Of a DNA stretch of 20,046 nucleotides, positions 1 through 8,145 are shown piece by piece. A program made the position numbers and the translations under genes. The notes under the pieces are model-generated. The model saw nothing but the letters and a program-made list of their open reading frames with translations, did not search any database and had not been told where the DNA came from. Position 1 is the stretch's first letter; every line of letters starts with the position of its first letter. This stretch comes from Kiritimatiellia bacterium (GTDB taxonomy: Bacteria; Verrucomicrobiota; Kiritimatiellia; RFP12; DVOR01): contig JAFTHG010000097.1 in the NCBI GenBank assembly GCA_017457555.1, positions 1 to 20,046 on the forward strand, written 5' to 3'.

Positions 1-1
1 C

Positions 2-202
2 ACGCTCCCCTCGGGCGCAGGCACGATTGTCGCCTGTCCCTGGTCCAGCGCCCCCTCGGGCTATGAGTGGCGCTATAAGCCCAGCCTCTCCTGCGATGTC
101 ACCACCGGCCGCTGGACCCTCCGCGAAGAATACACCGGCGCCCTCAAATGGGACAAGGACCTCTACACCCACCAAAAGGTTGAAAGCCCCACCACTGTCT
201 GA
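2..202 (+). CDS. 3' end of an unidentified phage protein (partial)
   Basis: An open frame enters from the left edge and runs 66 codons to a TGA at 200-202. The visible residues (ending KWDKDLYTHQKVESPTTV) are rich in Trp, Tyr and Thr, and codon use (GCC, ACC, CTC) matches the genes that follow. A longer frame opening at 27 covers part of the same DNA but gives a low-complexity Pro/Ser/Ala peptide, so it is read as a shadow. The gene lies 76 bases upstream of the next start, in the same direction, so it probably belongs to the tail or late operon. No family is recognised. Its last codons run into hairpin repeat copy 195-229, which supplies the TGA. Confidence 0.7.
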   Translation, partial: TLPSGAGTIVACPWSSAPSGYEWRYKPSLSCDVTTGRWTLREEYTGALKWDKDLYTHQKVESPTTV

Positions 203-229
203 TTTGAGTGGTAAGGCACCCGCCTTACC
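195..229. repeat. hairpin repeat family B, copy 1 (stem variant)
   Basis: CTGTCTGATTTGAG is followed by an 8-bp stem, GGTAAGGC / GCCTTACC, with loop ACCC. Other copies have AGTAGCGC / GCGCTACT in the same place behind nearly the same leader. Both arms changed together, so base pairing is conserved. The TGA in the leader ends the upstream gene. Confidence 0.8.
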
Positions 230-261
230 TGTTTGGCCGAGTGCCGCGCCGACGGCACTCA
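230..261. repeat. 32-bp palindromic dispersed repeat, copy 1
   Basis: These 32 bases are identical to 16991-17022. They contain a perfect 8-bp stem, GAGTGCCG (239-246) and CGGCACTC (253-260), around the loop CGCCGA. The copy ends 17 bases before the ATG at 279, just ahead of the AAAAAAGGAG ribosome-binding site. No T-run follows, so it is not a standard intrinsic terminator. Confidence 0.85.
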
Positions 262-278
262 TAAAAAAGGAGCCTTCC

Positions 279-1982
279 ATGCTCGACCTACCACCAGAAC
301 CCGTAAGAAACACGCCCATCACCGCCGAGTGGGGGCGTAAGGTCGTGCGTGCCCTCCGTGCGCTCTGCCCGGTCGCTGGCGCTGGTATGGCCGTCGATGT
401 CACGCCCAATGGCACCACCTACCGCCTCGCTGCACCCCCCGCGCCCAAACGCTCCAGCGGCCTTGAGTTACGCCCGTGGCAACCCAAACTCATCCTTGAA
501 GCTTTCTCCTCGGGTTCCTCCGGCGGCCCCATCTACCGCCTCGCCATGACAGTCGGCAAAATTGTCTATCAAACTGCCGAGGGCGAGACGACCTTCCCTG
601 AGATTGACCACAAAGAGGCCGACATCGGGAAACTCGAGCGGTCCTGCTTCCAAATCCCCAATAACGTCCTCACCGAAACCACCCTCTATCTCGTTTGCGA
701 CCGCTCCGGGGAGACGCCGCGGTGGACCTTCGAACTCGCCGCAGCCAATAAACCCCTCGCCGAACCCGATGCCGCGGGCGTCCTCCGCTTCCGTCGCAAG
801 GCTATCGCCGAGATTGACCTCTCCAAAAACACCCTCACGCCCCTCATCCACGGCTCACGCCTCGAAGTCGCCGACCCCGCCGCCAACGGTGTCGAGGATG
901 CGCCTGTTGCCTGGACGGTGCGGAGCCGTTTGGAACTCCCGCCCGAGGGCGTGGGTGTCTCCGAACGGGTCTGGGAGGTCTATCACCCGGTGTGGGTCTG
1001 TGGCCGCGCCACCTATCTGCCCGAAGGCATGACGCAGGGCGCATGGAATCTGCTGGATAAAACCCTTGAGAGCGGCACACTCTATGCCGTCCTCCAGGAG
1101 AAGGCCTCTGCGCTTGCAAGCGATGACGATGAGCCTGCATGGACCTTTGAAAAGGTTTACCTCACCAATAAAGCCTCCGACATCCCCGCCGAGGCGCAGC
1201 CTGACCGTTACAACGACGGCCACCGCTGCACGGTCGTGGCCATCGGTTGCTTCTCGGGTGCCGGAGAAAGCCTCAAATGGACCCAGTGGCACGTTGGCGC
1301 CATTGTTGAGCGCACCCCTGGCACTGGGGGCAGTGGCGCAGCTCTCGCTGACGGTCTCTCTCTGCTGGGGCCCATTCGCATCTTTAAAGAGTCCGATGGT
1401 GCTGTGTGGCTGAAGCAAGGCCACCTCAAATGGTCCGCCGCGTCGGCAGCATTTGTTGAGAACTTTGACAACCCCATCAAAATCCTCCGCTTAGACCAAG
1501 CCATCACCGTGCCGAAGGTCAATGCGTACACGCCTGCTGACCCCTATGCTGATGGGGGCGGCTTCCGTTCGCTCAGAAATTACTCTGTGGGATGGGACGT
1601 CTCCGATAAGGGCAGCACCGACGTCGCTCCGGATATTGACGGCGGCCAGGATTTGCAGGAGCTGCTCTGCTTTACCTCCGTGCCCAATGCCGTTATTGAT
1701 AAGCATCAGCGTGCCGTGGCTGAGCAACTCGCTTACCTCCTTGATGTGGGCGAAAAAACCGGTTTCGCCGCGCTCCGTCGCGTGCAATTCACCTCCAAAC
1801 TCTCCGTCACCGAACCCTCCGACGAGACAGCGCAGGGCGCACTCAATGACCACCGCGCCTCCATTACCGTCCTCGCCGAGTCTGAAGCGTCCGAGGAGAG
1901 CATTGAACCCATCTTCAAGACCGAGGTTGAGGAGGCAAACGAGGCCTCCACCTACGACGCAGCAGGAGGAGCCAATGGCTAA
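279..1982 (+). CDS. unidentified large phage structural or surface protein
   Basis: The protein has 567 residues, starting at the ATG at 279. That start has an excellent ribosome-binding site (AAAAAAGGAG, 8-base spacer); the frame stays open upstream to 27 but codes low-complexity sequence over a palindromic repeat. No signal peptide or membrane segment is seen. The protein is beta-rich, with two roughly similar stretches at about 85-190 and 230-335, each holding TLYxV followed by PxWTFE, suggesting a duplicated domain. The C-terminal third (EEANEASTYDAAGGANG at the end) is acidic and Ala/Glu-rich. The stop overlaps the next gene's start by 8 bases, so the two are translationally coupled. It lies just before a tail-fibre-like gene, which suggests a tail, baseplate or virion-associated part. 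No family is recognised. Confidence 0.7.
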   Translation: MLDLPPEPVRNTPITAEWGRKVVRALRALCPVAGAGMAVDVTPNGTTYRLAAPPAPKRSSGLELRPWQPKLILEAFSSGSSGGPIYRLAMTVGKIVYQTAEGETTFPEIDHKEADIGKLERSCFQIPNNVLTETTLYLVCDRSGETPRWTFELAAANKPLAEPDAAGVLRFRRKAIAEIDLSKNTLTPLIHGSRLEVADPAANGVEDAPVAWTVRSRLELPPEGVGVSERVWEVYHPVWVCGRATYLPEGMTQGAWNLLDKTLESGTLYAVLQEKASALASDDDEPAWTFEKVYLTNKASDIPAEAQPDRYNDGHRCTVVAIGCFSGAGESLKWTQWHVGAIVERTPGTGGSGAALADGLSLLGPIRIFKESDGAVWLKQGHLKWSAASAAFVENFDNPIKILRLDQAITVPKVNAYTPADPYADGGGFRSLRNYSVGWDVSDKGSTDVAPDIDGGQDLQELLCFTSVPNAVIDKHQRAVAEQLAYLLDVGEKTGFAALRRVQFTSKLSVTEPSDETAQGALNDHRASITVLAESEASEESIEPIFKTEVEEANEASTYDAAGGANG

Positions 1983-3507
1983 CAGTCCCATTTGGATGAG
2001 GGAGCGTGGCCTCGGGAATCTTGAGCCTCTCTCGCCTTACGCCCACGATGAAACCCGCAATACCTTTAAGCTGGGCTATCTCGGCCAACGCGGCGGCAGC
2101 AATGGCCTCGGCAGGTTGCCCGCCCTCGCTGAGAGCTTTGGTGGCGGCATCACTGTGCTTACAGACTCCACCGATCCGAATGTGCTGGCGGCCATTGAGG
2201 CCTTCCGTCGTCAGATGGAAAACACCTACCCAGACGAAAATCTCCTCCATACACTCGTCTGCGTGCCCACCTTTGCCCCGCGTACTTGCTTGCGTCGCCC
2301 AAGTGGCGCCATCAGGATGCACAATAAAACCCTCTCGCTGCTCGTGAGTAAGCGTTTTGTTGATTACACCACCGAGTGCTCCTATCACATCTCTAGCTCG
2401 CTCTCGCTGGAGAAGTTTGAGGTCGACCCTATCGTGGAGACCATCCTTACATTATCGCGTCCGACGTCAAGCAACTATTACGGCCAACAGATTCATATCG
2501 GCTCAGAATTTCCGAGCAAAATCGCCCTTGGTCCATACAGTGAAGTCTATGCACCTGACAGCAATTGCCCCTGGCATACGATGGACTCATATGCGCCGTT
2601 CTGGTACGGACGCGACCGCTACGGAGATGGCACGCCTAATGGAATGGTTTACGTGCCAGGCGATAGAAACGACAGCTACTTCTACGTGATTTGCGCACGG
2701 CAGCCGCTCGCGGACGATTCGGGTTTCCGCGATGGCAATGGCCAGGGCGTGCTCTTCGTCCATCGCACCCATGCCGACGTACCTGACGAGGAGTGGATGC
2801 TCTCACATATCAATCGCTATAGTGTGGGAATGGATCCAGAAGAGCTCCTGGAAGAGATGCTCTATGGTACGAAGCTTCACGGCTCCTACACCGACAATGA
2901 GGGCCACTTCCGTGCGCTTTGTTGGCACGACTTTAGTCATCGCTACGTTTTATCACCTGTCAACTTCCAGTCGCGGTGGCACAACGCCGAGTACTACAAA
3001 TCCTCGTGGATTACACACTATGATCAATACGGCAGCAAGTCCGTCTATGGTGAAATTATGGGAAAGGTTCAGTCAAGCTTCGAGCGTTGGGTCAATATCC
3101 GTCAAATGCTCCATTTCCCCAATCGGCCAGAAATATCTCTGCACGTCAAAGTGGAGGGAAACCGTTGGGACCGCATGACCATCGATGAGCAGATGCAAGC
3201 ACGCCACACCATTCGCGTCTCGGATCTCTCTGGCGCGGGTGGCATCTATGAGATCTTTGACCTTGAGAACGGCACCATTCTCGCCTCCGGATCTGCCTCA
3301 CCCAATGGCAGCGTCGAACTCTCCTTCTGTCCCGGACAGTTCGAAGAATTCCGTAAAAGTAAACGTAAAACCTTCGGCTTCTCGGCTACTAACTCCTTCA
3401 TTATCGGTAATCCCGAAGAACTCGCAGAGATGAGGCGCACACCCTTCCCGGCCGCAGAAGAAGGCACCTTCAACTACCAAGAAATCACCGACCAAATCTA
3501 TCTCTAA
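1975..3507 (+). CDS. unidentified 510-residue protein coupled to the preceding gene
   Basis: The start is the ATG at 1975, which sits in ATGGCTAA overlapping the upstream stop and is preceded by GCAGGAGGAGCCA. The frame is open back to 1522, but that part is the shadow of the upstream gene. The protein has no signal peptide or membrane helix. It is rich in Tyr, Trp, His and Arg, especially residues 155-390 (FWYGRDRYGDG, HRYVLSPVNFQSRWH), as in soluble beta-structured binding or virion proteins. Codon use in about 2440-3180 is less GC-biased than in neighbouring genes, which may mark a recently acquired or fast-changing segment. The position between two structural candidates suggests a tail or baseplate role. 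No catalytic motif or known family is recognised. Confidence 0.72.
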   Translation: MANSPIWMRERGLGNLEPLSPYAHDETRNTFKLGYLGQRGGSNGLGRLPALAESFGGGITVLTDSTDPNVLAAIEAFRRQMENTYPDENLLHTLVCVPTFAPRTCLRRPSGAIRMHNKTLSLLVSKRFVDYTTECSYHISSSLSLEKFEVDPIVETILTLSRPTSSNYYGQQIHIGSEFPSKIALGPYSEVYAPDSNCPWHTMDSYAPFWYGRDRYGDGTPNGMVYVPGDRNDSYFYVICARQPLADDSGFRDGNGQGVLFVHRTHADVPDEEWMLSHINRYSVGMDPEELLEEMLYGTKLHGSYTDNEGHFRALCWHDFSHRYVLSPVNFQSRWHNAEYYKSSWITHYDQYGSKSVYGEIMGKVQSSFERWVNIRQMLHFPNRPEISLHVKVEGNRWDRMTIDEQMQARHTIRVSDLSGAGGIYEIFDLENGTILASGSASPNGSVELSFCPGQFEEFRKSKRKTFGFSATNSFIIGNPEELAEMRRTPFPAAEEGTFNYQEITDQIYL

Positions 3508-3520
3508 AAGAAAGGCTCTC

Positions 3521-5500
3521 ATGAAAAAACTGTTCGCTGTTCGCTGTTTGCTGTTCGCTGTTAGCTGCTCGCTGTTCGCCCTCTACGCGCACGCCAGTGC
3601 GCTCATCCCGCTCTCCACCACCACCGAGTTCACCTCTACCGCGATTGCGCGTTTTCGTGCTTACCATGGTGAGACTGTGCGCCTCACCCACCGCCTCACC
3701 CTCGCAGGTGCTCCGCTCGATCTCAGCGGTGCCTCCGCGCGCTTCTATTGGCGCACCGAGGAGATGGAGGATTGGTGGAGCACCGATGCCACCCTTGAGG
3801 GGAACGCCGTCTCCTGTGATTTCACCCCAGAGATGGACCCGGGCACGGAGGCTATCTGGTACTTCTTTGGCATCACCCAAGCAAACGCCATCGCCTACCG
3901 CGCCAATGGTTCGCTCACGCTCTTAGACTCCCCGGGCTTCACCCCAGCAGACCTTGGCGAACCCGATGCCCTCGCTGCCGCTCTCGAAGCCCTCTTTAAG
4001 GAGGCGGACACCCGCTACGCCACGAAAGCGGAGCACGCTGCACTCGCTACGCAGGTCGCAGGTAAGGCAGACGCAAGCCACACCCACGCCGATTTGCAAC
4101 AGTCTGCCACCGTCCTCTTGCAAGCCATCAATAGTGAAGCCAATCTCCGTGAAACGGCCGATAATGCCCTCCTGGCACAGCTCACTGGCAAGGCCGATGC
4201 CTTTACTGTTGGTGAGGGCTTAACCCTTGAGGCAGGCGTACTATCGGCTAATGCGCCCAAAATCACCGTGGACGCTACCCTCTCGGCGACCAGCGTCAAT
4301 CCCGTGCAGAACAAGGTGGTCTACAGCGCGTTGAACAATAAGGCTGATAAAACTGCGTTGAATGGGAAGGCCTCTAAATACGAGTTTAATAGTGATAATT
4401 ACACCATTCCTTATGTGAATGCTTCTGGCGCTTCCATGCACTCCTTGCGAACGGTGTTTAATGCGAATAATGAGGCTGACAATTGGGCCGAAAAATTCGA
4501 TAACGCGAAGTTAACCTTTGAGTGGTGGCATCAGTATGACAATGTGAAGGAAGACTCCTTTGATGTGCCGATGACGGCGTTCCGTGCGCTCGCCAATGGC
4601 GGTGGTGGCCACACCGAAGTTTGGAAGGGCAACGTTGGCTTTGGCGAGCAGGATACCTTCTTTGGGCCACGACGGGTGGCCGAGGGTGAAGGGCAGTTTT
4701 ACAAAGGTTATCCGCGTCTGCATAACCATGGGCAGGACATCCACGAAGTGAGCGGGTTTTCGCGCGACTCGCGCGACGATGAGACAGTTTGGAGTCACCG
4801 CTTACTGCTGCCGTGGGATTTGGCGAAGGCCAACGACACCTCCTATCTCATGGCAGGTGTGGTGTGGAATGGCAATCGTAACATCATCTTTAATGGAGAT
4901 ACCACCACCTTTGTGCAGCCCCTTGTTCCCACCAACAAGGGGGACAACGCCGCCTACGTCCCTTACGCGCTCCCATGCTTTGAGAATTCGCCAATGTTTT
5001 GGAAGGGGCAAATGATTTGGCATGATGGCACCACCACGCTCAGTAAATCCGTCAGCATCCCTTGGTCGCGTGTCACGGGGACAACGGCTTCGCCTTCTGA
5101 ACTCGCCCTGAAGAGTGATCTTGAGACGCTAAAGAGCGAACCAGTGGCGCCCACACTTGAGGTCGCTACATGGTCGGGCACGGTCTGCTCGGTGCCGTGG
5201 GGCGCAAATCCACTCTTAATCGACTGCTCTGGCCAGACTGAGTATGATTTTACCATCCAGTTTTCCGTGGCCGATTGGCCTGAGGGAGCCGCGCGGCTGC
5301 TCTTCATTCGGGCCACACCCACGCCCACCGTCGGCGATGGCATCATTGATAGCTTGAAGGGCGGCAATGGGCTGCTCACGCCCTCGGTCGTGGGTTATGA
5401 CTATCTCGAACAGGGCGAGGAACACACCGTCTCGGCATGGCGTCGGGGCTCGCGTCTGCGCCTCATGGTCGTCGATCGTGAGCGTTTGTCTGATCTCTAA
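3521..5500 (+). CDS. tail fibre / receptor-binding-like protein with a Sec signal peptide
   Basis: The protein has 659 residues; AAAGAAAGG precedes the ATG at 3521. Residues 1-26 form a clear signal peptide (MKK, hydrophobic core, AHA before SA), and bases 3530-3580 encoding it are degenerate GCTGTTN heptads. Residues about 27-135 resemble the N-terminal baseplate-upper-protein/DUF2479-type module (VRLTHRLTLAGAPLDLSG). Residues 145-275 are a fibre stalk with KAD repeats (GKADASHTHADL) and the motif SATSVNPVQNKVV, seen in many phage tail fibres. The middle (about 290-520) and C-terminal part look like trimeric receptor-binding or lectin-like domains. A Sec signal is odd on a virion fibre: either the repeat created it, the true start is internal, or the protein is displayed on the cell. 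Function is inferred from the stalk motifs. Confidence 0.75.
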   Translation: MKKLFAVRCLLFAVSCSLFALYAHASALIPLSTTTEFTSTAIARFRAYHGETVRLTHRLTLAGAPLDLSGASARFYWRTEEMEDWWSTDATLEGNAVSCDFTPEMDPGTEAIWYFFGITQANAIAYRANGSLTLLDSPGFTPADLGEPDALAAALEALFKEADTRYATKAEHAALATQVAGKADASHTHADLQQSATVLLQAINSEANLRETADNALLAQLTGKADAFTVGEGLTLEAGVLSANAPKITVDATLSATSVNPVQNKVVYSALNNKADKTALNGKASKYEFNSDNYTIPYVNASGASMHSLRTVFNANNEADNWAEKFDNAKLTFEWWHQYDNVKEDSFDVPMTAFRALANGGGGHTEVWKGNVGFGEQDTFFGPRRVAEGEGQFYKGYPRLHNHGQDIHEVSGFSRDSRDDETVWSHRLLLPWDLAKANDTSYLMAGVVWNGNRNIIFNGDTTTFVQPLVPTNKGDNAAYVPYALPCFENSPMFWKGQMIWHDGTTTLSKSVSIPWSRVTGTTASPSELALKSDLETLKSEPVAPTLEVATWSGTVCSVPWGANPLLIDCSGQTEYDFTIQFSVADWPEGAARLLFIRATPTPTVGDGIIDSLKGGNGLLTPSVVGYDYLEQGEEHTVSAWRRGSRLRLMVVDRERLSDL

Positions 5501-5527
5501 CCCATCATTTGTTAAAGGAGTTTGAAT

Positions 5528-6820
5528 ATGGAAGAGCATGCACCGTGGTATGTGATTGTTTTTGTCTGGATTTGTTGCTTGATCGCCGCCGGGTGTTGTC
5601 ACGCCGCACCGCCGATGCGCCCAGTCTTGCAGCCGGAAGCGATGACCCTCATCGAGTCGCCCATCTCGCAAGCCATCGCGCCAGGCGAAAGCGCGCAGGT
5701 CTATTTCACGGCCTATCAGGCCCCGGCACTTCCGCCGGAGGTTGTCACCGATGCGCTCTTAGGCGTGGCTGATACCGTCAATCTCCTGGCATGGGGGCGT
5801 GTGAAGGTTGATCCACGGCTCTCTGCTGTCTCTACCGCCATGCAGATGAATACGATTGATGAGACCTCCACGGCGACCATCGCACAGACGGCTGAATGGA
5901 CGGCAAGCGAGGCTGTCGCCATTCCCATGGGCTTCAGTTTCACGAATTGCGGCGTCTACTCCAATCGCATCACCTCTCGCTCGAAGGATGGTTGGGCTTG
6001 GGATGGACTCGATGACATCCACTGGCAGGGTGACCCCGTGCGCACCAAGGCGGTCACGCTCACAACTGCGCAGGTCGCCCAAACGCTCAATCTCACCTCG
6101 GTACTGCCAGAGGCAACCTTCAAGGGGAATTATTGTTGGGTCCGGCTTGAGTCCGATGCTCCATTTTCGCTCACCACCTCCGCAGGCGTTGCCATCGCCT
6201 CAGAGGTGACCTCCGTCACCTTAAAACATGACCAACTCTTCATCTCGGACAAAGTCGGCACCTCATGGAAGGTGACCGGTTCGGTCGATGGTCAGCAGAT
6301 CACCTTGACCCAACAAGACCCCTTCTTTGGCGGCACACGCGCCGTCGGGGATTCTGCCATTGGACGACTCAATGGCCAGGATGTGAGTCTCTATGCCGTA
6401 GAGGGCGCCTGGCGCCTCTTCCACATTACGCTCACCTGTCAGCACGCGCACGCAGATATGAGAAAGATCATCACCGCCACCATTCAGATGATTGATGAAA
6501 CGGGCACGCTCGCACCGTATGCCGCCGCTTATGAGTTTGCCTTTGGTGGGGGCTCCGCTTCTCCCGGTTGGCGCGGTGGCGGTGGCTACACCCACGCACT
6601 CTACTTTCTGCCCGCCGGGGCCGCCTTCCGCATCGGCACCGGGCTCGGTGCCCATCCGCAGATGCTTAATGCCCAAAACACCTCTACCGAAACCGTCGCT
6701 CATCCAATTACGCTTCAAACCTTTGGCGTAAAGGTCTTACGTGGCGTCCTCTCTCCGCGAGATCTGCGCTGCATCTTTGAACGCGACAAGGCCGAACTCA
6801 TCCGACGCGGCCTCTGGTAA
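5528..6820 (+). CDS. putative lipoprotein or secreted protein of unknown function
   Basis: AAAGGAG at 5514-5520 lies 7 bases before the ATG at 5528; a TTG at 5522 is less likely. The 430-residue product opens with a hydrophobic segment (WYVIVFVWICCLIAAGCCHAAPP) whose LIAAGC fits a lipobox, so lipid attachment at about Cys24 is plausible. The remainder is Thr/Ala-rich and beta-like, with a glycine-rich stretch (GGGSASPGWRGGGGYTHALYFLP) near residue 340 and an alpha-helical, charged end (RDLRCIFERDKAELIRRGLW). It follows the fibre-like gene by 27 bases in the same operon. Two consecutive exported proteins in a tail module are unusual. They could modify the host surface (exclusion) or be virion proteins with acquired leaders. 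No family is recognised. Confidence 0.7.
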   Translation: MEEHAPWYVIVFVWICCLIAAGCCHAAPPMRPVLQPEAMTLIESPISQAIAPGESAQVYFTAYQAPALPPEVVTDALLGVADTVNLLAWGRVKVDPRLSAVSTAMQMNTIDETSTATIAQTAEWTASEAVAIPMGFSFTNCGVYSNRITSRSKDGWAWDGLDDIHWQGDPVRTKAVTLTTAQVAQTLNLTSVLPEATFKGNYCWVRLESDAPFSLTTSAGVAIASEVTSVTLKHDQLFISDKVGTSWKVTGSVDGQQITLTQQDPFFGGTRAVGDSAIGRLNGQDVSLYAVEGAWRLFHITLTCQHAHADMRKIITATIQMIDETGTLAPYAAAYEFAFGGGSASPGWRGGGGYTHALYFLPAGAAFRIGTGLGAHPQMLNAQNTSTETVAHPITLQTFGVKVLRGVLSPRDLRCIFERDKAELIRRGLW

Positions 6821-6986
6821 AGCTCGCTCATTTCTCTGCTGCAGCCCCTCCGGGTGGAGGAAAAGCAAGCACGGAGGTCAACCACAACACCGCACCACAA
6901 GGTGCATTTAACCTCAGGTTCAGTCACGTGGCTATCCCCATCAATACACCGTGCGCAGCAGAGCCGTTTTTTAAAAGGAACCCCCA

Positions 6987-7313
6987 ATGAAGAAAATCCT
7001 CACCATTCTCGCCACCCTCTGCACCGCCCTCTCAGGCCTCCTGCAGTGGCGGCGCTCACGCCACAGAGAGGCCCTCTCTGAGGCTATCCACTCCGGTGAC
7101 ACCGAAACCGTCACCAAACACCATCACCACTTATTAAAGCTGTTAGCTGTCAGCTGTCTGCTGTTGGCTACCTCCGGCTGCACCCGTGAAAAGCTCGTCA
7201 TCGTCAATGAGCCCATGGCCCCCGTGCGCCTCTACTACGAAGGCACCCCCGGCTGGTGGCTCTCCGACACCCTCTACGAAGCGACTTTACTGAAATTAGC
7301 GGACAGTGAATAG
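6987..7313 (+). CDS. small membrane/lipoprotein, possible spanin-like lysis protein
   Basis: The protein has 108 residues, with AAAAGGAACCCCCA before the ATG. Residues 3-20 are hydrophobic (ILTILATLCTALSGLLQW) and followed by RRSRHR, as in an N-terminal inner-membrane anchor. After a charged stretch ending HHHH, a second signal-like segment follows (LLKLLAVSCLLLATSGC, lipobox-like ending at about Cys65), then a short exposed part. The second segment is encoded by heptads (GCTGTTAGCTGTCAGCTGT). The last codons (LADSE, stop TAG) are also heptad-like. A membrane-anchored part joined to a lipoprotein part recalls an Rz/Rz1 pair fused in one frame. The position ahead of the terminase genes fits a lysis gene, but no sequence family is recognised and no endolysin is visible nearby. 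Confidence 0.6.
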   Translation: MKKILTILATLCTALSGLLQWRRSRHREALSEAIHSGDTETVTKHHHHLLKLLAVSCLLLATSGCTREKLVIVNEPMAPVRLYYEGTPGWWLSDTLYEATLLKLADSE

Positions 7314-7380
7314 CTGACAGCACTCAGCTTATTAGAAATGGACTGACGGCTGTGTGCTGTAAGCTGTCAGCTAAATGCGA
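7314..7380 (+). repeat. composite palindromic heptad element, copy 1
   Basis: Left heptads (GCTGACAGCACTCAGC) read NNACAGC and right heptads (GCTGTGTGCTGTAAGCTG) read GCTGTNN. They surround the core TTATTAGAAATGGACTG. The unit could fold into one long imperfect hairpin. It ends just before the ribosome-binding site GAAAGGAG of the next gene and fills the whole gap. Confidence 0.8.
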
Positions 7381-7396
7381 CTGAAAGGAGCATATC

Positions 7397-7693
7397 ATGA
7401 AATTCCTCACGAAACTCTGGTCTTGGCTGCGCCCGAAATTGGTGCGCCTCTTCACCCTCACCGCCGAGCATCTGGCCAAAGAGGTCCTTGACCTGCTCAA
7501 TGATGCCGACCTCCAGAAAAAGGCTCTTGATGCCGTCACGGCCGCCGCGGAAGGTGGACTCAAAGGCAATGCCGCCTTTGACTTCGCCTTTGACGACCTC
7601 ACCGCAGAACTCCGCCTCGAAGGCCGAGAACTCGCCGATAACATCAAAGACACCCTCATCCAAAACGCCTACTGCGTCTTTAAGAATAGCTAA
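7397..7693 (+). CDS. small helical protein of the lysis/gp25-like region
   Basis: The protein has 98 residues and GAAAGGAG precedes the ATG. The N-terminus (KFLTKLWSWLRPKLVRLFTL) is amphipathic and basic rather than a clean membrane helix. The rest is predicted helical (residues 25-95), acidic and alanine-rich (DLQKKALDAVTAAAEGGLKG). The layout loosely recalls LLH-type phage holins or small membrane-associated phage proteins, but no diagnostic motif is seen. The stop TAA is provided by the first heptads of the following repeat (AATAGCTAACAGC), so the natural end may once have lain elsewhere. It sits between composite repeat copies 1 and 2 as a single-gene cassette. Confidence 0.65.
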   Translation: MKFLTKLWSWLRPKLVRLFTLTAEHLAKEVLDLLNDADLQKKALDAVTAAAEGGLKGNAAFDFAFDDLTAELRLEGRELADNIKDTLIQNAYCVFKNS

Positions 7694-7765
7694 CAGCGGA
7701 CAGCTGTCAGCTAACAGCTTATTAGAAATGGACTGTTTGCTGTATGCTGTAAGCTGTCAGCTCAT
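7690..7765 (+). repeat. composite palindromic heptad element, copy 2
   Basis: Same architecture and almost the same core as copy 1: left arm TAACAGCGGACAGC..., core TTATTAGAAATGGACTG, right arm TTTGCTGTATGCTGTAAGC. Both are followed by a near-identical segment (ATGCGACNGAAAGGAG) with the next ribosome-binding site. The two copies flank 7397-7693 as direct repeats. Confidence 0.85.
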
Positions 7766-7785
7766 GCGACCGAAAGGAGCCTTCC

Positions 7786-8145
7786 ATGGAACCTACGCTC
7801 ACCTCTGAGCAGAATCATATCGCCTATGTCCTCTTTGGCCTCTCGGGCTTAGCGGGCATCGTCTCGACCATCCTCTCGGCGTGGAATGCCCTGCGCCGTA
7901 AGCCCTCCATTGACGTCACCCTCCAGGCTTACGTCAAGCGCGAGGAATTGGATGCCCTGGATAAACGTGTCGATGACCTCGCCCGACAGCTCTTTGATCG
8001 CCAACGTGAAGACACCCACCTCCTCTCAAAGCAGATTGACACCCTCACCGAACGCCTCACCGACTGGCAAAAGGGCGTCGAACGCCAAATCGGCCGCATC
8101 GAGGGCAATTGCCAAGCCATCACCTCAAAAAGGAGCCTCTCATGA
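7786..8145 (+). CDS. DUF2730-like membrane-anchored coiled-coil protein
   Basis: The protein has 119 residues. GAAAGGAGCCTTCC precedes the ATG, a leader also found at 279. Residues 10-35 form one transmembrane helix (AYVLFGLSGLAGIVSTILSAW), then a basic stop (RRK). Residues 45-110 are a long charged coiled coil (DALDKRVDDLARQLFDRQRE). This layout and size match the DUF2730 / Mu gp25-type proteins that lie just upstream of the terminase genes in Mu-like phages. Its function in that family is not firmly established. The TGA stop overlaps the next ATG (ATGA), so the pair is coupled. Confidence 0.7.
   Translation: MEPTLTSEQNHIAYVLFGLSGLAGIVSTILSAWNALRRKPSIDVTLQAYVKREELDALDKRVDDLARQLFDRQREDTHLLSKQIDTLTERLTDWQKGVERQIGRIEGNCQAITSKRSLS

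Noticed and set aside
27..278. N-terminal extension of the 279 gene from an ATG at 27
   Set aside because: The extension is low-complexity, crosses two hairpin repeats and overlaps a better frame ending at 202; the ribosome-binding site belongs to 279.
1522..1974. Long upstream start for the 1975 gene
   Set aside because: The extra 151 codons are the shadow of the 279 gene, rich in Ser/Pro/Arg; the overlap start at 1975 has its own ribosome-binding site.
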